From contig JAQSDT010000678.1 of assembly GCA_029946075.1 (NCBI GenBank), positions 1 to 21,889 on the forward strand: a DNA stretch of 21,889 nucleotides. Direction: 5' to 3'. Positions within the stretch are counted from its first letter, which is position 1; every line of letters starts with the position of its first letter. Below the pieces are notes generated by a model. That model was given only the letters and a program-made list of their open reading frames with translations. It made no database searches and was not told where the DNA came from. The position numbers and the translations under genes were made by a program. Source of the DNA: a bacterium (GTDB lineage: Bacteria > Pseudomonadota > Alphaproteobacteria > Rhizobiales > Xanthobacteraceae). Below, piece after piece: positions 14,347 through 21,406 of the stretch.

Positions 14347-14733
14347 CTAATCTCCACCCTTTGTGGATTTGAGAGCTTCATTTGCTGCCAGGAATGCTTG
14401 GCGTCCCGCGGGCGTCCCGCAGTAGACGGTGACCTGAACCAAAGTCTCTTTGATCTCGTCAATCGTTACGCCGCTTGCGAGCGCGGCATTCGTGTAAATG
14501 CCCAACTCCTGAAAGCGGCCGAGTCCCGCGAGGATTCCAAGAGTCAGGATGCTTCGTGTCTTCTGGTCAAGTCCGGGGCGGCTCCAGGCGTATCCCCAGG
14601 CCAATTCCGTCACGGCACGTTGAAACGTCATCATGAAATCATCGGAACCAGCGAGGTTTGCGTCCACAAACTTGTCGCCGAGGACCTGCCTCCGCTTCTT
14701 GAGTCCCTTCTCGAACAACTCGCTGTCCGGCAT
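14347..14733 (-). CDS. Carboxymuconolactone decarboxylase-family protein
   Basis: This 128-residue protein resembles the PcaC type of the carboxymuconolactone decarboxylase family, all-helical oligomers. Typical parts are FEKGLKKRRQVLGDKFVD near the start, FQRAVTELAWGYAWSRPGLDQKTRSILTLG, LGIYTNAALASGVTIDEIKE and VYCGTPAGRQAFLAANE. I use the ATG at 14733, supported by AAGGAAG six bases upstream; a TTG two codons earlier is possible. PcaC itself decarboxylates gamma-carboxymuconolactone in protocatechuate degradation, but no other pca gene is near, so a different or lone role is as likely. The gene lies between two copies of the tRNA-Phe 3' end, and appears to be cargo of, or trapped in, an integrated element. 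Confidence 0.9.
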   Translation of the reverse strand: MPDSELFEKGLKKRRQVLGDKFVDANLAGSDDFMMTFQRAVTELAWGYAWSRPGLDQKTRSILTLGILAGLGRFQELGIYTNAALASGVTIDEIKETLVQVTVYCGTPAGRQAFLAANEALKSTKGGD

Positions 14734-14808
14734 CGTCAACTTCCTTCTGCACTTTGGTTAAACGTACTTGAAACGATCATAGCGCCCCGTGGCAGCCCAC
14801 GCCCTGTT

Positions 14809-14826
14809 GGGTAGCGATCTGGGTAG
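14809..14826 (+). repeat. Right copy of the 18-base repeat flanking the decarboxylase-like gene
   Basis: GGGTAGCGATCTGGGTAG, partner of the copy at 14195, lies 63 bases before the right attachment core. The 247-base gap around it, from 14734 to 14980, otherwise holds only an AT-richer stretch at about 14827-14885. Confidence 0.55.
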
Positions 14827-14888
14827 GTAATTTTCTCGCGTCCGAAATATGTCGTAATATCAAGGTATTAGAAGATCAGATATGGTCG

Positions 14889-14903
14889 GCCCCTGGGCAC
14901 CAT
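14889..14903 (+). repeat. Probable right attachment core
   Basis: GCCCCTGGGCACCAT is identical to the tRNA-Phe 3' end at 14084-14098 and in the same orientation. Nothing else of the tRNA is present here, as expected for the far end of an element integrated at the tRNA. Confidence 0.7.
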
Positions 14904-14980
14904 TAGCTTGATCGACCGTTCACTGCAGTAGCCGTCGCGACCTGTAAAAGATCGTCTTTGTGTATTGCAGGCAGTCGAGT

Positions 14981-17107
14981 TCAGTGCAGTACGAAATCTT
15001 GCTCAGTTTGTGCCAAGCTATTTTCCCTTCTGCTGACTCGTCCGCCAACGAACTCAACCTCTTTGTCGATGTCGAAGTCTTCAACGTACGCCCGCTTCAG
15101 GAACACGGTTAGCAGCGGTCGAGCCAACCAATTCAGCAGGTTTGATGTTCCGAGAATGTGCTTTCCTCGGACGTGCGCAATTAAATGATACAGCCCAAGC
15201 ACGCCAGCAGCACCTGCTACGAATCTCCACACCAAATATTTCTTCAGGTCGCCGGTCAACCAGTCGTATGCGGCCAGTGCACCCAAGAACAGAAGTGACG
15301 CCAAGATCACCGTGTCCAGCGCCGCAAGCATCTTGTTGGTCCGATTTATTGCCAGAATTGCTCGATTCTGTTCCCGTGCCTTCGCCGCGGCCAACGCGAT
15401 GCTGGCGGTATTGGCGCGAGCCTCGGCCTCACGCCGGGCATTTACATCTTCCCTATGACGCTTATTCATCTTCTGCCGATCGGCAATCAGTGTGGCTTCC
15501 ATCGCCGCCTTTTCTTGTTCGATGGTAGCTTCGCGCATCGCATCAAGGAGCTGATTAGCGTTTTCGGCGGTGACAACATGCTCGTCATTGAGCGTCTCGT
15601 CGGCGAGCCGTTGTATGCTGCGGTGATCTTGGATGAGTAGTTCGAACTGCGGCAGCTTTTCCGGCGTCACCTCTTGCAGCTTCGAGGCTACAGCATCCTG
15701 CACTTCAGTGCGCGCGCGGAGCACGCGGTCGCAGGTTGCGAGCAGGTGCGCTTTCGGGATTTCCTGCCCAGCGGCACCAAGACCTGTGCGGAGCCAGGCG
15801 AGAGTTGCGAGCTCGCGCAGGTGCACGACCGGACCCGTATGGACCTGATTCAAAAGATGGCTCTGAAGGCAATATCGCCGGGATGTACGCTCAAACGTGG
15901 CGTTGCGGGTCACGAACACATACCGGCACCGGAACAAATCGCTGCTGTGTCTTCCTTCCCTGAGGCGCATGGTCAGCGCGAGCGCCGTGGCGTCGTGTTC
16001 CTTCGCAGCTACATCGCTGCCCCACACGACTTGGCTCAGGAAGTCATCATGGCGTTCCAAGTCAAACCATCTTTGCTGGTTTGGGAATTGATCCAGCTCG
16101 ATTGCCCTCACGGGTATCTTCACATTATCCAATGCCAGCTCAGGGTTCTTCGCGACGGCCTGGACATAGCTTTCCATCACCTCGCCCGAGCCCATCGCTG
16201 CATGTGTTGCGCCAAACCGCTTGTTGTGCGGCCTGCTCAGCATCGTTGTAAGGTTGCTCTGAATTTCCCCGATTGTCATAGGATAGACGACGATGGAGCA
16301 GCCGATGCCTCGCAGGGAGTCGATGATTGACCTCACATCATCCTGCATCTGCTTGCCCGAGCAGCCGAGGTAATCCAGTGCTACGGGGCCATCGAGGACA
16401 ACGGTCAGGTTCACGTTGGTCGCTGGTTGCGTAGGCTTAACGAAGTCTTCGACGACTTCCGTAAGTAGTGCGATCGACGCGAGGCGCGCGAAGTGCGGGA
16501 CGTACTCCGGCTTTTTTGTGCACATCTGCTTCACGAACCGCGCGCTCATATAACGGTCGTCATTCGCGAGCGGCTTGCCCCCTTCTTCGAGCTGATCGAG
16601 CACTGCGCGCTCTTCATCGGAAGCCATCCGATCCACCCGCGCGGCAAACGCTGCTTCTCCATAGGCATCGAGCGACAGCAGGAAGCGAATCAGAATTTCC
16701 GTCAGGTCTTCGCGGCTGCGGTGGTAGTTGAGAAGATCGGTCACCCGAGGCGGGAATTTCTCGAATTCGTCGATTATCTTTTCCAAAATGTTGGCGATGT
16801 CGTCGATTTTGCCAGCGTCCGCAGGCTGCTGGAAATCAACGACGTAGACGCCGCTGGCTTTCCGCTGGAGATAATCCTTCTTTACCAAGCGCGGGATGAA
16901 GGCTTCGGCGATGTCGCGATTTATGCGCCAGCGGTAAAGCTTCTGCGCACCCTTTGCCAACAGCTCGGGGTCGAACACCTTGCCGTGCATCACCGCCAGT
17001 ACCGGCTCAAAGAACGGTACGAGAGCGTCCAGCACGTCCCCGCTGTCCGCCTTCAGCTCCGACAGCGCCATATAAACGCGCAGCGCCCGCCGCGTCACGT
17101 TGCTCAT
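14981..17107 (-). CDS. Large PIN-nuclease-like membrane protein, undescribed architecture
   Basis: I recognise no named family for this 708-residue protein, but its parts can be described. Residues 1-90 are helical with a possible winged-helix segment (LYRWRINRDIAEAFIPRLVKK). Residues 233-440 read as a PIN-like nuclease core: strand LTVVLDG with Asp239, PMTIGEIQSNL with Glu281, KEHDATALAL with Asp372, and strand YVFVTRN with Asn402 where a fourth acid often stands. Residues 520-590 are a charged, Ala-rich coiled coil. Two hydrophobic helices (about 598-614 and 626-645) follow, then a soluble tail of about 60 residues. The protein should be anchored in the inner membrane. ATG has AAGGAAG seven bases upstream. 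Two 60-base lines (15061, 15241) count 55% and 58% G+C, well below hisD, and the gene lies just outside the tRNA-Phe att repeat, both suggesting transfer. A nuclease or RNase role, for example in defence, is inference. Confidence 0.85.
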   Translation of the reverse strand: MSNVTRRALRVYMALSELKADSGDVLDALVPFFEPVLAVMHGKVFDPELLAKGAQKLYRWRINRDIAEAFIPRLVKKDYLQRKASGVYVVDFQQPADAGKIDDIANILEKIIDEFEKFPPRVTDLLNYHRSREDLTEILIRFLLSLDAYGEAAFAARVDRMASDEERAVLDQLEEGGKPLANDDRYMSARFVKQMCTKKPEYVPHFARLASIALLTEVVEDFVKPTQPATNVNLTVVLDGPVALDYLGCSGKQMQDDVRSIIDSLRGIGCSIVVYPMTIGEIQSNLTTMLSRPHNKRFGATHAAMGSGEVMESYVQAVAKNPELALDNVKIPVRAIELDQFPNQQRWFDLERHDDFLSQVVWGSDVAAKEHDATALALTMRLREGRHSSDLFRCRYVFVTRNATFERTSRRYCLQSHLLNQVHTGPVVHLRELATLAWLRTGLGAAGQEIPKAHLLATCDRVLRARTEVQDAVASKLQEVTPEKLPQFELLIQDHRSIQRLADETLNDEHVVTAENANQLLDAMREATIEQEKAAMEATLIADRQKMNKRHREDVNARREAEARANTASIALAAAKAREQNRAILAINRTNKMLAALDTVILASLLFLGALAAYDWLTGDLKKYLVWRFVAGAAGVLGLYHLIAHVRGKHILGTSNLLNWLARPLLTVFLKRAYVEDFDIDKEVEFVGGRVSRRENSLAQTEQDFVLH

Positions 17108-17298
17108 ACTCGCTTCCTTCGACTCAGCCCGACTCAGGACAACCGGAAGGAGTGTAATGGAACTGAACGCGGGCGTTGACTCTTACCGCCCGTATTCTGC
17201 ATTTGTTCTCATGGTGCGCGTTTTGGCTTCCGCCGTCCGTGGACTGGCCTCACCCTGACGGGACTGCAGTGGCGACGGCGGGCCTTTCGGACCGCGCC

Positions 17299-17502
17299 TT
17301 ACTTGAAGTTCTGCGCAATTCCGTCGTGAAACTGCGAGTACTTCGAGCTCAAGTCCGACTGCGCTTTCGAAGCCCGCGTGTAGATGTTGCTGGCTTCCTG
17401 AAGCGCGAGCTGTAGCTGCTGGCCGAGGTCGGATTTACCGCCGCTCACGCCGTTCAATTCCTCAGTCGCAAGTTCGCGAATTTCGTTGCCCGTGATGGTC
17501 AC
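17299..17502 (-). CDS. Small peptide with double-glycine leader (bacteriocin-type precursor)
   Basis: This 67-residue peptide begins MTITGNEIRELATEELNGVS and continues GG, which fits the double-glycine leader pattern (ELxxVSGG) cleaved during export by peptidase-containing ABC transporters. Cleavage after Gly22 would release a 45-residue core, hydrophilic and helix-prone, with no Cys (QQLQLALQEASNIYTRASKA in its middle). The start is GTG, with AGGAGG five bases upstream, one of the strongest ribosome-binding sites in the window. It lies 191 bases upstream of the PIN-like gene on the same strand. No transporter, peptidase, immunity or modification gene is visible. The core looks unlike pore-forming bacteriocins, so a signalling or interaction peptide is equally possible. 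Confidence 0.7.
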   Translation of the reverse strand: MTITGNEIRELATEELNGVSGGKSDLGQQLQLALQEASNIYTRASKAQSDLSSKYSQFHDGIAQNFK

Positions 17503-17744
17503 GTCATCCTCCTGCTGTCTGAGGCGAGACCGTTCCCGCCATGCAGGCTCGATACGCGATGCGCTGTCTTTTCACCGTGAGCTTCAGCACACTTGCCACG
17601 AGATCCTCAGCCGTCACGCACGAGCCACGTGGGTCATTCTGGTGAATTCCTTTTCAATCAATGTGCATTTTTTCTCATGCGCCTCGATCCCGGCGATGCG
17701 CTAGACACGCCACGACGGATTTTCCACTGCCAAGGAGTTCCTGG

Positions 17745-18155
17745 ATGACCGTGACCTTCAATCCATCTGCATCGATCGATCGTGCCTGTTCTCTCGGCCT
17801 GATCGAAGCGCTGCAGAAATATTTCGACCTGATGTACGATTGCGATACCTCGCGCTTCGACCAGGTGTTTCGATCGACCGTCCAGTTGCACGGATATCGC
17901 GACGGGCAGATGGTGGCGTGGCCCGCGCGCGAGTATCGCGACATCCTCGACAAGCGGCAGTCGCCGAAATCGCTGAATGCCGCGCGCGCAGACGAAATCC
18001 TTATGATCGATTTTGCGTCCACCACCCAGGCCTTCACCAAGGTGCGGGTCAGGATCAACACGATGCTGTTCGTGGATTACCTGACCTGGCACCGGATCGA
18101 CGGCCAATGGTTGATCACCTCGAAAGGCTTTCACGTCGAGTCAGGCGAAGCCTGA
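17745..18155 (+). CDS. NTF2-like (putative lumazine-binding) family protein
   Basis: I use the ATG at 17745 (136 residues), with AAGGAG eight bases upstream; the frame extends back to 17661 but without protein-like sequence. The fold is NTF2/SnoaL-like, close to the putative lumazine-binding family (PF12893). Signs are the helix LIEALQKYFDLMYDCDTSRF, VFRSTVQLHGYRDGQMV, the REYRDIL segment, and the closing strands FTKVRVRINTMLFVDYLTWHRIDGQWLI. Such proteins are small cone-shaped binding domains or enzymes with varied ligands. It has no signal peptide. Function here is unknown. The neighbouring genes are on the opposite strand. Confidence 0.88.
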   Translation: MTVTFNPSASIDRACSLGLIEALQKYFDLMYDCDTSRFDQVFRSTVQLHGYRDGQMVAWPAREYRDILDKRQSPKSLNAARADEILMIDFASTTQAFTKVRVRINTMLFVDYLTWHRIDGQWLITSKGFHVESGEA

Positions 18156-18185
18156 TGGCACGTCGCCGGCAGATCGGCCGCGACC

Positions 18186-18476
18186 CTAGAAATCGAACAG
18201 GCTGAAAATTTCGCCGAAGACCGCGGCGAGCACGGCCAGCACCGCGAAGACGGCGGTCGCGAGGACATCGAGCACCATTTCGACGATGTCGGATACCGTG
18301 CTTGCCGCGACCATGACGGCGCAGCAGCCCGCGCCGATTAAAAGCGAGGTCAGCCAGCCAAACGCCAGGATCCACAGCGTTACGAATACCATCATGCTCA
18401 GGGCCACCGTTGCGGCGATGCGGCGGGCAGGGCTGCGCTTTTGGATCGGGTGGGCGGCTGGCCGGGGCGAATTCAT
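18186..18476 (-). CDS. Small membrane protein, unknown function
   Basis: Starting at ATG 18476 gives 96 residues. The frame extends further upstream, but that part is low in protein character and reaches into the TetR gene. After a basic N-terminus (IQKRSPARR), two hydrophobic regions follow: about residues 24-58, probably two helices (TVALSMMVFVTLWILAFGWL and onward), and about residues 64-90, which ends in IFSLFDF. It predicts a two- or three-helix inner-membrane protein. No clear ribosome-binding site is seen, so the start is uncertain. It lies downstream of the TetR gene on the same strand, 79 bases after its stop, and might be co-transcribed with it. No family recognised. Confidence 0.6.
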   Translation of the reverse strand: MNSPRPAAHPIQKRSPARRIAATVALSMMVFVTLWILAFGWLTSLLIGAGCCAVMVAASTVSDIVEMVLDVLATAVFAVLAVLAAVFGEIFSLFDF

Positions 18477-18555
18477 GGTCGGCAATGCTCTGGCTGATAC
18501 CGGTTTTGTCGTCGCATGGGCGGGAGAGGTTCGAGCTGGAAACGTGCTGGATCGC

Positions 18556-19155
18556 CTAGCGGACGGCCTTCCCAAGTACCAAGTCAACCGTATTCGCCGC
18601 GATCTTCCTGAGCTGCGCTTCGTTACTGAACGCCCGCTCCATTACCGCCAGTCCCCGCGTCACAGTTGCGATATGCAGCGCCGCGCTTTCCGGGTCGCCC
18701 TTGAATTCGCCGCGCGCGGCGCCTTCGGCGAACGCCGCCTGCAGGAGGGCGGTGATGCGCGCCACCAGATCGGCAAATGCCTGGCGCGCATTGTCGTCGA
18801 GGCTTTCGTCTTCGGACGCGCCGAGTTCCATCAATCCCCGCGTCGTCGGGCAGCCGCGGGGTGGCGAGCCGGAGCGGAAATTCTTGATGGTCAGATCGAA
18901 AAACACCGTGAGGCGTTCGCGCAACGTGCCCTTGCCGAGCACCTTCTGCAGCGCAGCCAGATATTCCTCCGCGTAGCGCTCATAGGCGGAAAGGAACAGT
19001 GCCTCCTTGCTCCCGAAGGCGTTGTAGAGGCTGCCGCGCTGGACTCCCGCATCGCGCGCGATGTCGGACAACGACGTGCCGCGCACGCCCTTGCGCCAGA
19101 ACTGCTCGAACGCGATGCGCAGTACATCGTCATGGTCGAATTCGCGCGGCCTCAA
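18556..19155 (-). CDS. TetR/AcrR-family transcriptional repressor
   Basis: This 199-residue protein has the TetR N-terminal DNA-binding domain: residues 5-25 (EFDHDDVLRIAFEQFWRKG), then helix-turn-helix TSLSDIARDAGVQRGSLYNAF (27-47) and GSKEALF. The C-terminal helical domain (about 75-199) is the ligand and dimer part, with SGSPPRGCPTTRGLMELGA, seen in repressors of oxidative or electrophile stress and drug responses. The start is TTG, supported by GGAG seven bases upstream and by the family N-terminus. Upstream at 19303-19357 lies an array of GTGTCAAA half-sites, probably its operator, between it and the divergent tautomerase gene. It therefore probably controls both itself and the tautomerase. 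Confidence 0.93.
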   Translation of the reverse strand: MRPREFDHDDVLRIAFEQFWRKGVRGTSLSDIARDAGVQRGSLYNAFGSKEALFLSAYERYAEEYLAALQKVLGKGTLRERLTVFFDLTIKNFRSGSPPRGCPTTRGLMELGASEDESLDDNARQAFADLVARITALLQAAFAEGAARGEFKGDPESAALHIATVTRGLAVMERAFSNEAQLRKIAANTVDLVLGKAVR

Positions 19156-19197
19156 TTTTTCGCTCCGATCTCTGGTGCGTTAGATACTGCTTTAACC

Positions 19198-19293
19198 CCT
19201 CGTCCTGAGGAGCTTGCGCAAGCAAGCGTCTCGAAGGACGAGGCCCGGCCTCATGGTTCGAGACGGCGCGTTGCGCCTCCTCACCATGAGAGC
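19198..19293. repeat. Intergenic repeat between tetR and its operators
   Basis: Two imperfect palindromes stand side by side: CCTCGTCCTGAGG... closing with AAGGACGAGG (to 19244), and CCTCATGGTTCGAGACG closing with CCTCACCATGAG (to 19293). This arrangement is a common Bradyrhizobium intergenic repeat. It occupies the tetR side of the divergent region. Confidence 0.7.
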
Positions 19294-19302
19294 TCGAGAT
19301 CC

Positions 19303-19357
19303 CTGTCAAAAGTATTTGACACGGTGTCAAAAATGTAGTTTTACACACCGTGTCAAA
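19303..19357. promoter_or_regulatory. Operator array for the TetR repressor
   Basis: TTTGACACGGTGTCAAA at 19315-19331 is a perfect 17-base palindrome around a central base. A second site, TTACACACCGTGTCAAA at 19341-19357, has one exact arm and one matching at six of eight. A further half-site, TGTCAAA, lies at 19304-19310. Each of the palindromes includes a TTGACA on one strand, so bound repressor would cover -35 boxes. The site lies about 100 bases before the tautomerase start and about 160 before the tetR start. Confidence 0.75.
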
Positions 19358-19457
19358 AACAAAATGGGCTCAACCGTCCGCGTCGTCAATGGGCGCCACG
19401 CCGTGCTGGCGCCGCGATGGCACGCGCTCGCAACCCCATGCCCGAAAGGACCCCACG

Positions 19458-19835
19458 ATGCCGCTGATCAACATCGCCATGCGCGCCGGAAAACCCGAGG
19501 CGTACCGGCAGGCGATCTTCGACGGTCTCTACCGCGCGCTGCGCGAGGCGCTGAACGTGCCCGAGGATGACCAGTTCATGTCCATTACCGAGCACGATGC
19601 GGCGAACTTCCGTACCGGCACCGGATATGGAATCGCCCGCAGCGAGGACGTCGTCTACATCCAGATCATCGTGTTCAGCACGCGCACCCCTGAGCAGAAG
19701 AAGGCGCTGTTCAAGCGCATCGCAGAATTGCTTGGCGACAAACCCGGCATCCGGCCAGAGGACGTGTTCGTGGTCGTCGTCGATGCCGCGCCGGCGAACT
19801 GGTCGGTCGGCAACGGCCTGCAGCAATTCGCGTGA
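19458..19835 (+). CDS. Tautomerase-family protein
   Basis: I use the ATG at 19458 (125 residues). It has AAAGGA eight bases upstream, and the sequence then starts MPLINIAMRAGK, giving the N-terminal Pro that is the catalytic base of this superfamily once Met is removed. The rest fits the longer tautomerase family (PF14552): FDGLYRALREALNVPEDDQF, VVYIQIIVFSTRTPEQKKALFKRI and EDVFVVVVDAAPANWSVGNG. Substrate unknown; relatives act on enols or small unsaturated acids. Divergent from tetR behind the operator array, so probably inducible by the TetR ligand. Confidence 0.92.
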   Translation: MPLINIAMRAGKPEAYRQAIFDGLYRALREALNVPEDDQFMSITEHDAANFRTGTGYGIARSEDVVYIQIIVFSTRTPEQKKALFKRIAELLGDKPGIRPEDVFVVVVDAAPANWSVGNGLQQFA

Positions 19836-19857
19836 GGCGCATGGCGGCAGACAGGGT

Positions 19858-20877
19858 CTATGTCGCCGCTCCGGTCCGCGCCCGTCTTCCCTCGATCGGA
19901 TAGGCCGGATCGTTGAAGCCGGGCGTCGAGGGATGGCCGCTCACGACCAGCCGGTCGATCAGCGCCTCGTCTTCCGCGGTGAAGCGATAGTCGAGCGCCT
20001 TGATGTAGTCGTCCCATTGCGCTTCGGTGCGCGGGCCCGCGATCACGCCGCTGACGAACGACGAGTTCAGCACCCATGATACCGCGAACTGTCCGGCGGT
20101 GATGCCGCGCGCTTCGGCGTGCTGCTTGATCTGCTGCGCGAGCTGGAGCGATTCCGGCCGCCATTCGGTCTGCATCATGCGCTTGTCGGCGCGACCGGCG
20201 CGGCTGTCCTTGTCGGGGGCCGCATCGGGCTTGTATTTGCCGGTCAGGACGCCGCGCGCCAGCGGGCTGTAGGACACGATGCCGAGGCCGTAGTAGCCGC
20301 AGGCCGGAAAATGCTCGACCTCCGGCATGCGGTTCATCGCGTTGTAATAGGGCTGGCTGACAATCGGGCGGTCGATGCCGTTGTCGTCGCAGATGTTGCA
20401 GATCTCGGCGATGCGCCAGGCGCGGTAGTTCGAGACGCCGAAATAGCGCACCTTGCCCTGTTGCATCAAATCGCCCATCGCGCGCACGGTTTCTTCCAGC
20501 GGCGTCGCGTGGTCTTCCTTGTGAAGATAGTAGATGTCGATGTGGTCGGTGCCGAGCCGGCGCAGACTTTCTTCCGCCGCCTGCATTACCCAGCGCCGCG
20601 ACAGCCCGCCGCGATTGGGATCGGTGCCGATCTGGTTGGCGAGCTTTGTCGCAAGGATCCAGTTCGTACGGTTGTTCGAAATCGCGCGGCCGACCACCTG
20701 CTCGGACTGGCCGCCATTATAGGCATCCGCGGTGTCGATGAAGTTGATGCCGGCCTCGCGCGCTTTCGCCACGATCCTCGACGATGTCGCCTCGTCGGTG
20801 GGGCCGCCGAACATCATGGTGCCGAGGCAGATCGGCGAAATCTTCAGGCCGCTGCGACCGAGGTGGCGATATTGCAT
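19858..20877 (-). CDS. Aldo/keto reductase
   Basis: This 339-residue NAD(P)H-dependent oxidoreductase has a TIM-barrel fold. The catalytic tetrad is visible as Asp48 and Tyr53 (FIDTADAYNGG), Lys78 (ILATKLAN) and His119 (IDIYYLHKED). GLGIVSYSPLARGVLTGKY is the typical region facing the cofactor, and SFVSGVIAGPRTEAQWDD the phosphate-binding one. Length is right for the Tas/YajO-like group. Start ATG with AGAGGAA upstream. It lies 12 bases downstream of the thioesterase stop on the same strand, so the two probably form an operon. It converges with the tautomerase gene. Substrate unknown. Confidence 0.96.
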   Translation of the reverse strand: MQYRHLGRSGLKISPICLGTMMFGGPTDEATSSRIVAKAREAGINFIDTADAYNGGQSEQVVGRAISNNRTNWILATKLANQIGTDPNRGGLSRRWVMQAAEESLRRLGTDHIDIYYLHKEDHATPLEETVRAMGDLMQQGKVRYFGVSNYRAWRIAEICNICDDNGIDRPIVSQPYYNAMNRMPEVEHFPACGYYGLGIVSYSPLARGVLTGKYKPDAAPDKDSRAGRADKRMMQTEWRPESLQLAQQIKQHAEARGITAGQFAVSWVLNSSFVSGVIAGPRTEAQWDDYIKALDYRFTAEDEALIDRLVVSGHPSTPGFNDPAYPIEGRRARTGAAT

Positions 20878-20889
20878 GGCGAAATTCCT

Positions 20890-21327
20890 CTAGTGACGCT
20901 GGTTTTCGTCATTCTTCAAAATCTTGAACACGCCGCTCGCCATCGCGATGCAGCGCTTGTCGACGGTCACTTCGGTGGTGATGAAAATGAGACTGCGCGT
21001 CGAGCGCACCACATGCGGGCGCGATACCAGGAGCTCACCGATCTTGCCGGCTTCGACGAAATGGGTGTCGAGCTGCACCGTCGCCAATGTCGGCTTGCCG
21101 GAGACGTAGCGGGCGGTCATGCCGCAGGAGCGGTCGGCGAAGGTCATCAGCACGCCGCCCTGCACCAGGCCGCGGCGGTTGTGGTGCTTGTCCTCGGTCT
21201 GCAGCGCGTATTCAGGAACGCCGTCGACGACGCGCTGCCAGAGCGGACCGATCAGATGCAGGAAGCCCGTGGTTTCGACGATCTTCCAGCCGTCGGATTT
21301 GAGTTTGTCCGCGGCCTTGCCGGTCAT
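20890..21327 (-). CDS. PaaI-type hotdog thioesterase
   Basis: This 145-residue protein belongs to the PaaI-like hotdog thioesterases, which hydrolyse acyl- or aryl-CoA thioesters. The central helix NRRGLVQGGVLMTFADRSCG at residues 50-69 contains the family's GG and catalytic-type Asp65. The usual HGG reads QGG. TLATVQLDTHFVEAGKIGELL and ITTEVTVDKRCIAMASGVFKIL are the later beta strands. Start ATG, with GGAAGG about seven bases upstream. The aldo/keto reductase gene follows 12 bases on, consistent with an operon processing a CoA-linked or carbonyl substrate. Its divergent neighbour is the Nudix gene, with 79 bases between starts. Confidence 0.92.
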   Translation of the reverse strand: MTGKAADKLKSDGWKIVETTGFLHLIGPLWQRVVDGVPEYALQTEDKHHNRRGLVQGGVLMTFADRSCGMTARYVSGKPTLATVQLDTHFVEAGKIGELLVSRPHVVRSTRSLIFITTEVTVDKRCIAMASGVFKILKNDENQRH

Positions 21328-21406
21328 GTCGTGCCTTCCGTTTCCTGCGTGGTGTCATGCGGTGCAGGTCATTTCATCTGATGCGCTTGTGTTGTAGTCA
21401 AGCGGC

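Noticed and set aside
14158..14814. 218-residue open frame across the attachment repeats
   Set aside because: Antisense to the carboxymuconolactone-decarboxylase-like gene and begins inside decayed repeat sequence.
20119..21381. 420-residue open frame opposite the aldo/keto reductase and thioesterase genes
   Set aside because: It spans two well-supported genes on the other strand, and its sequence shows no domain.
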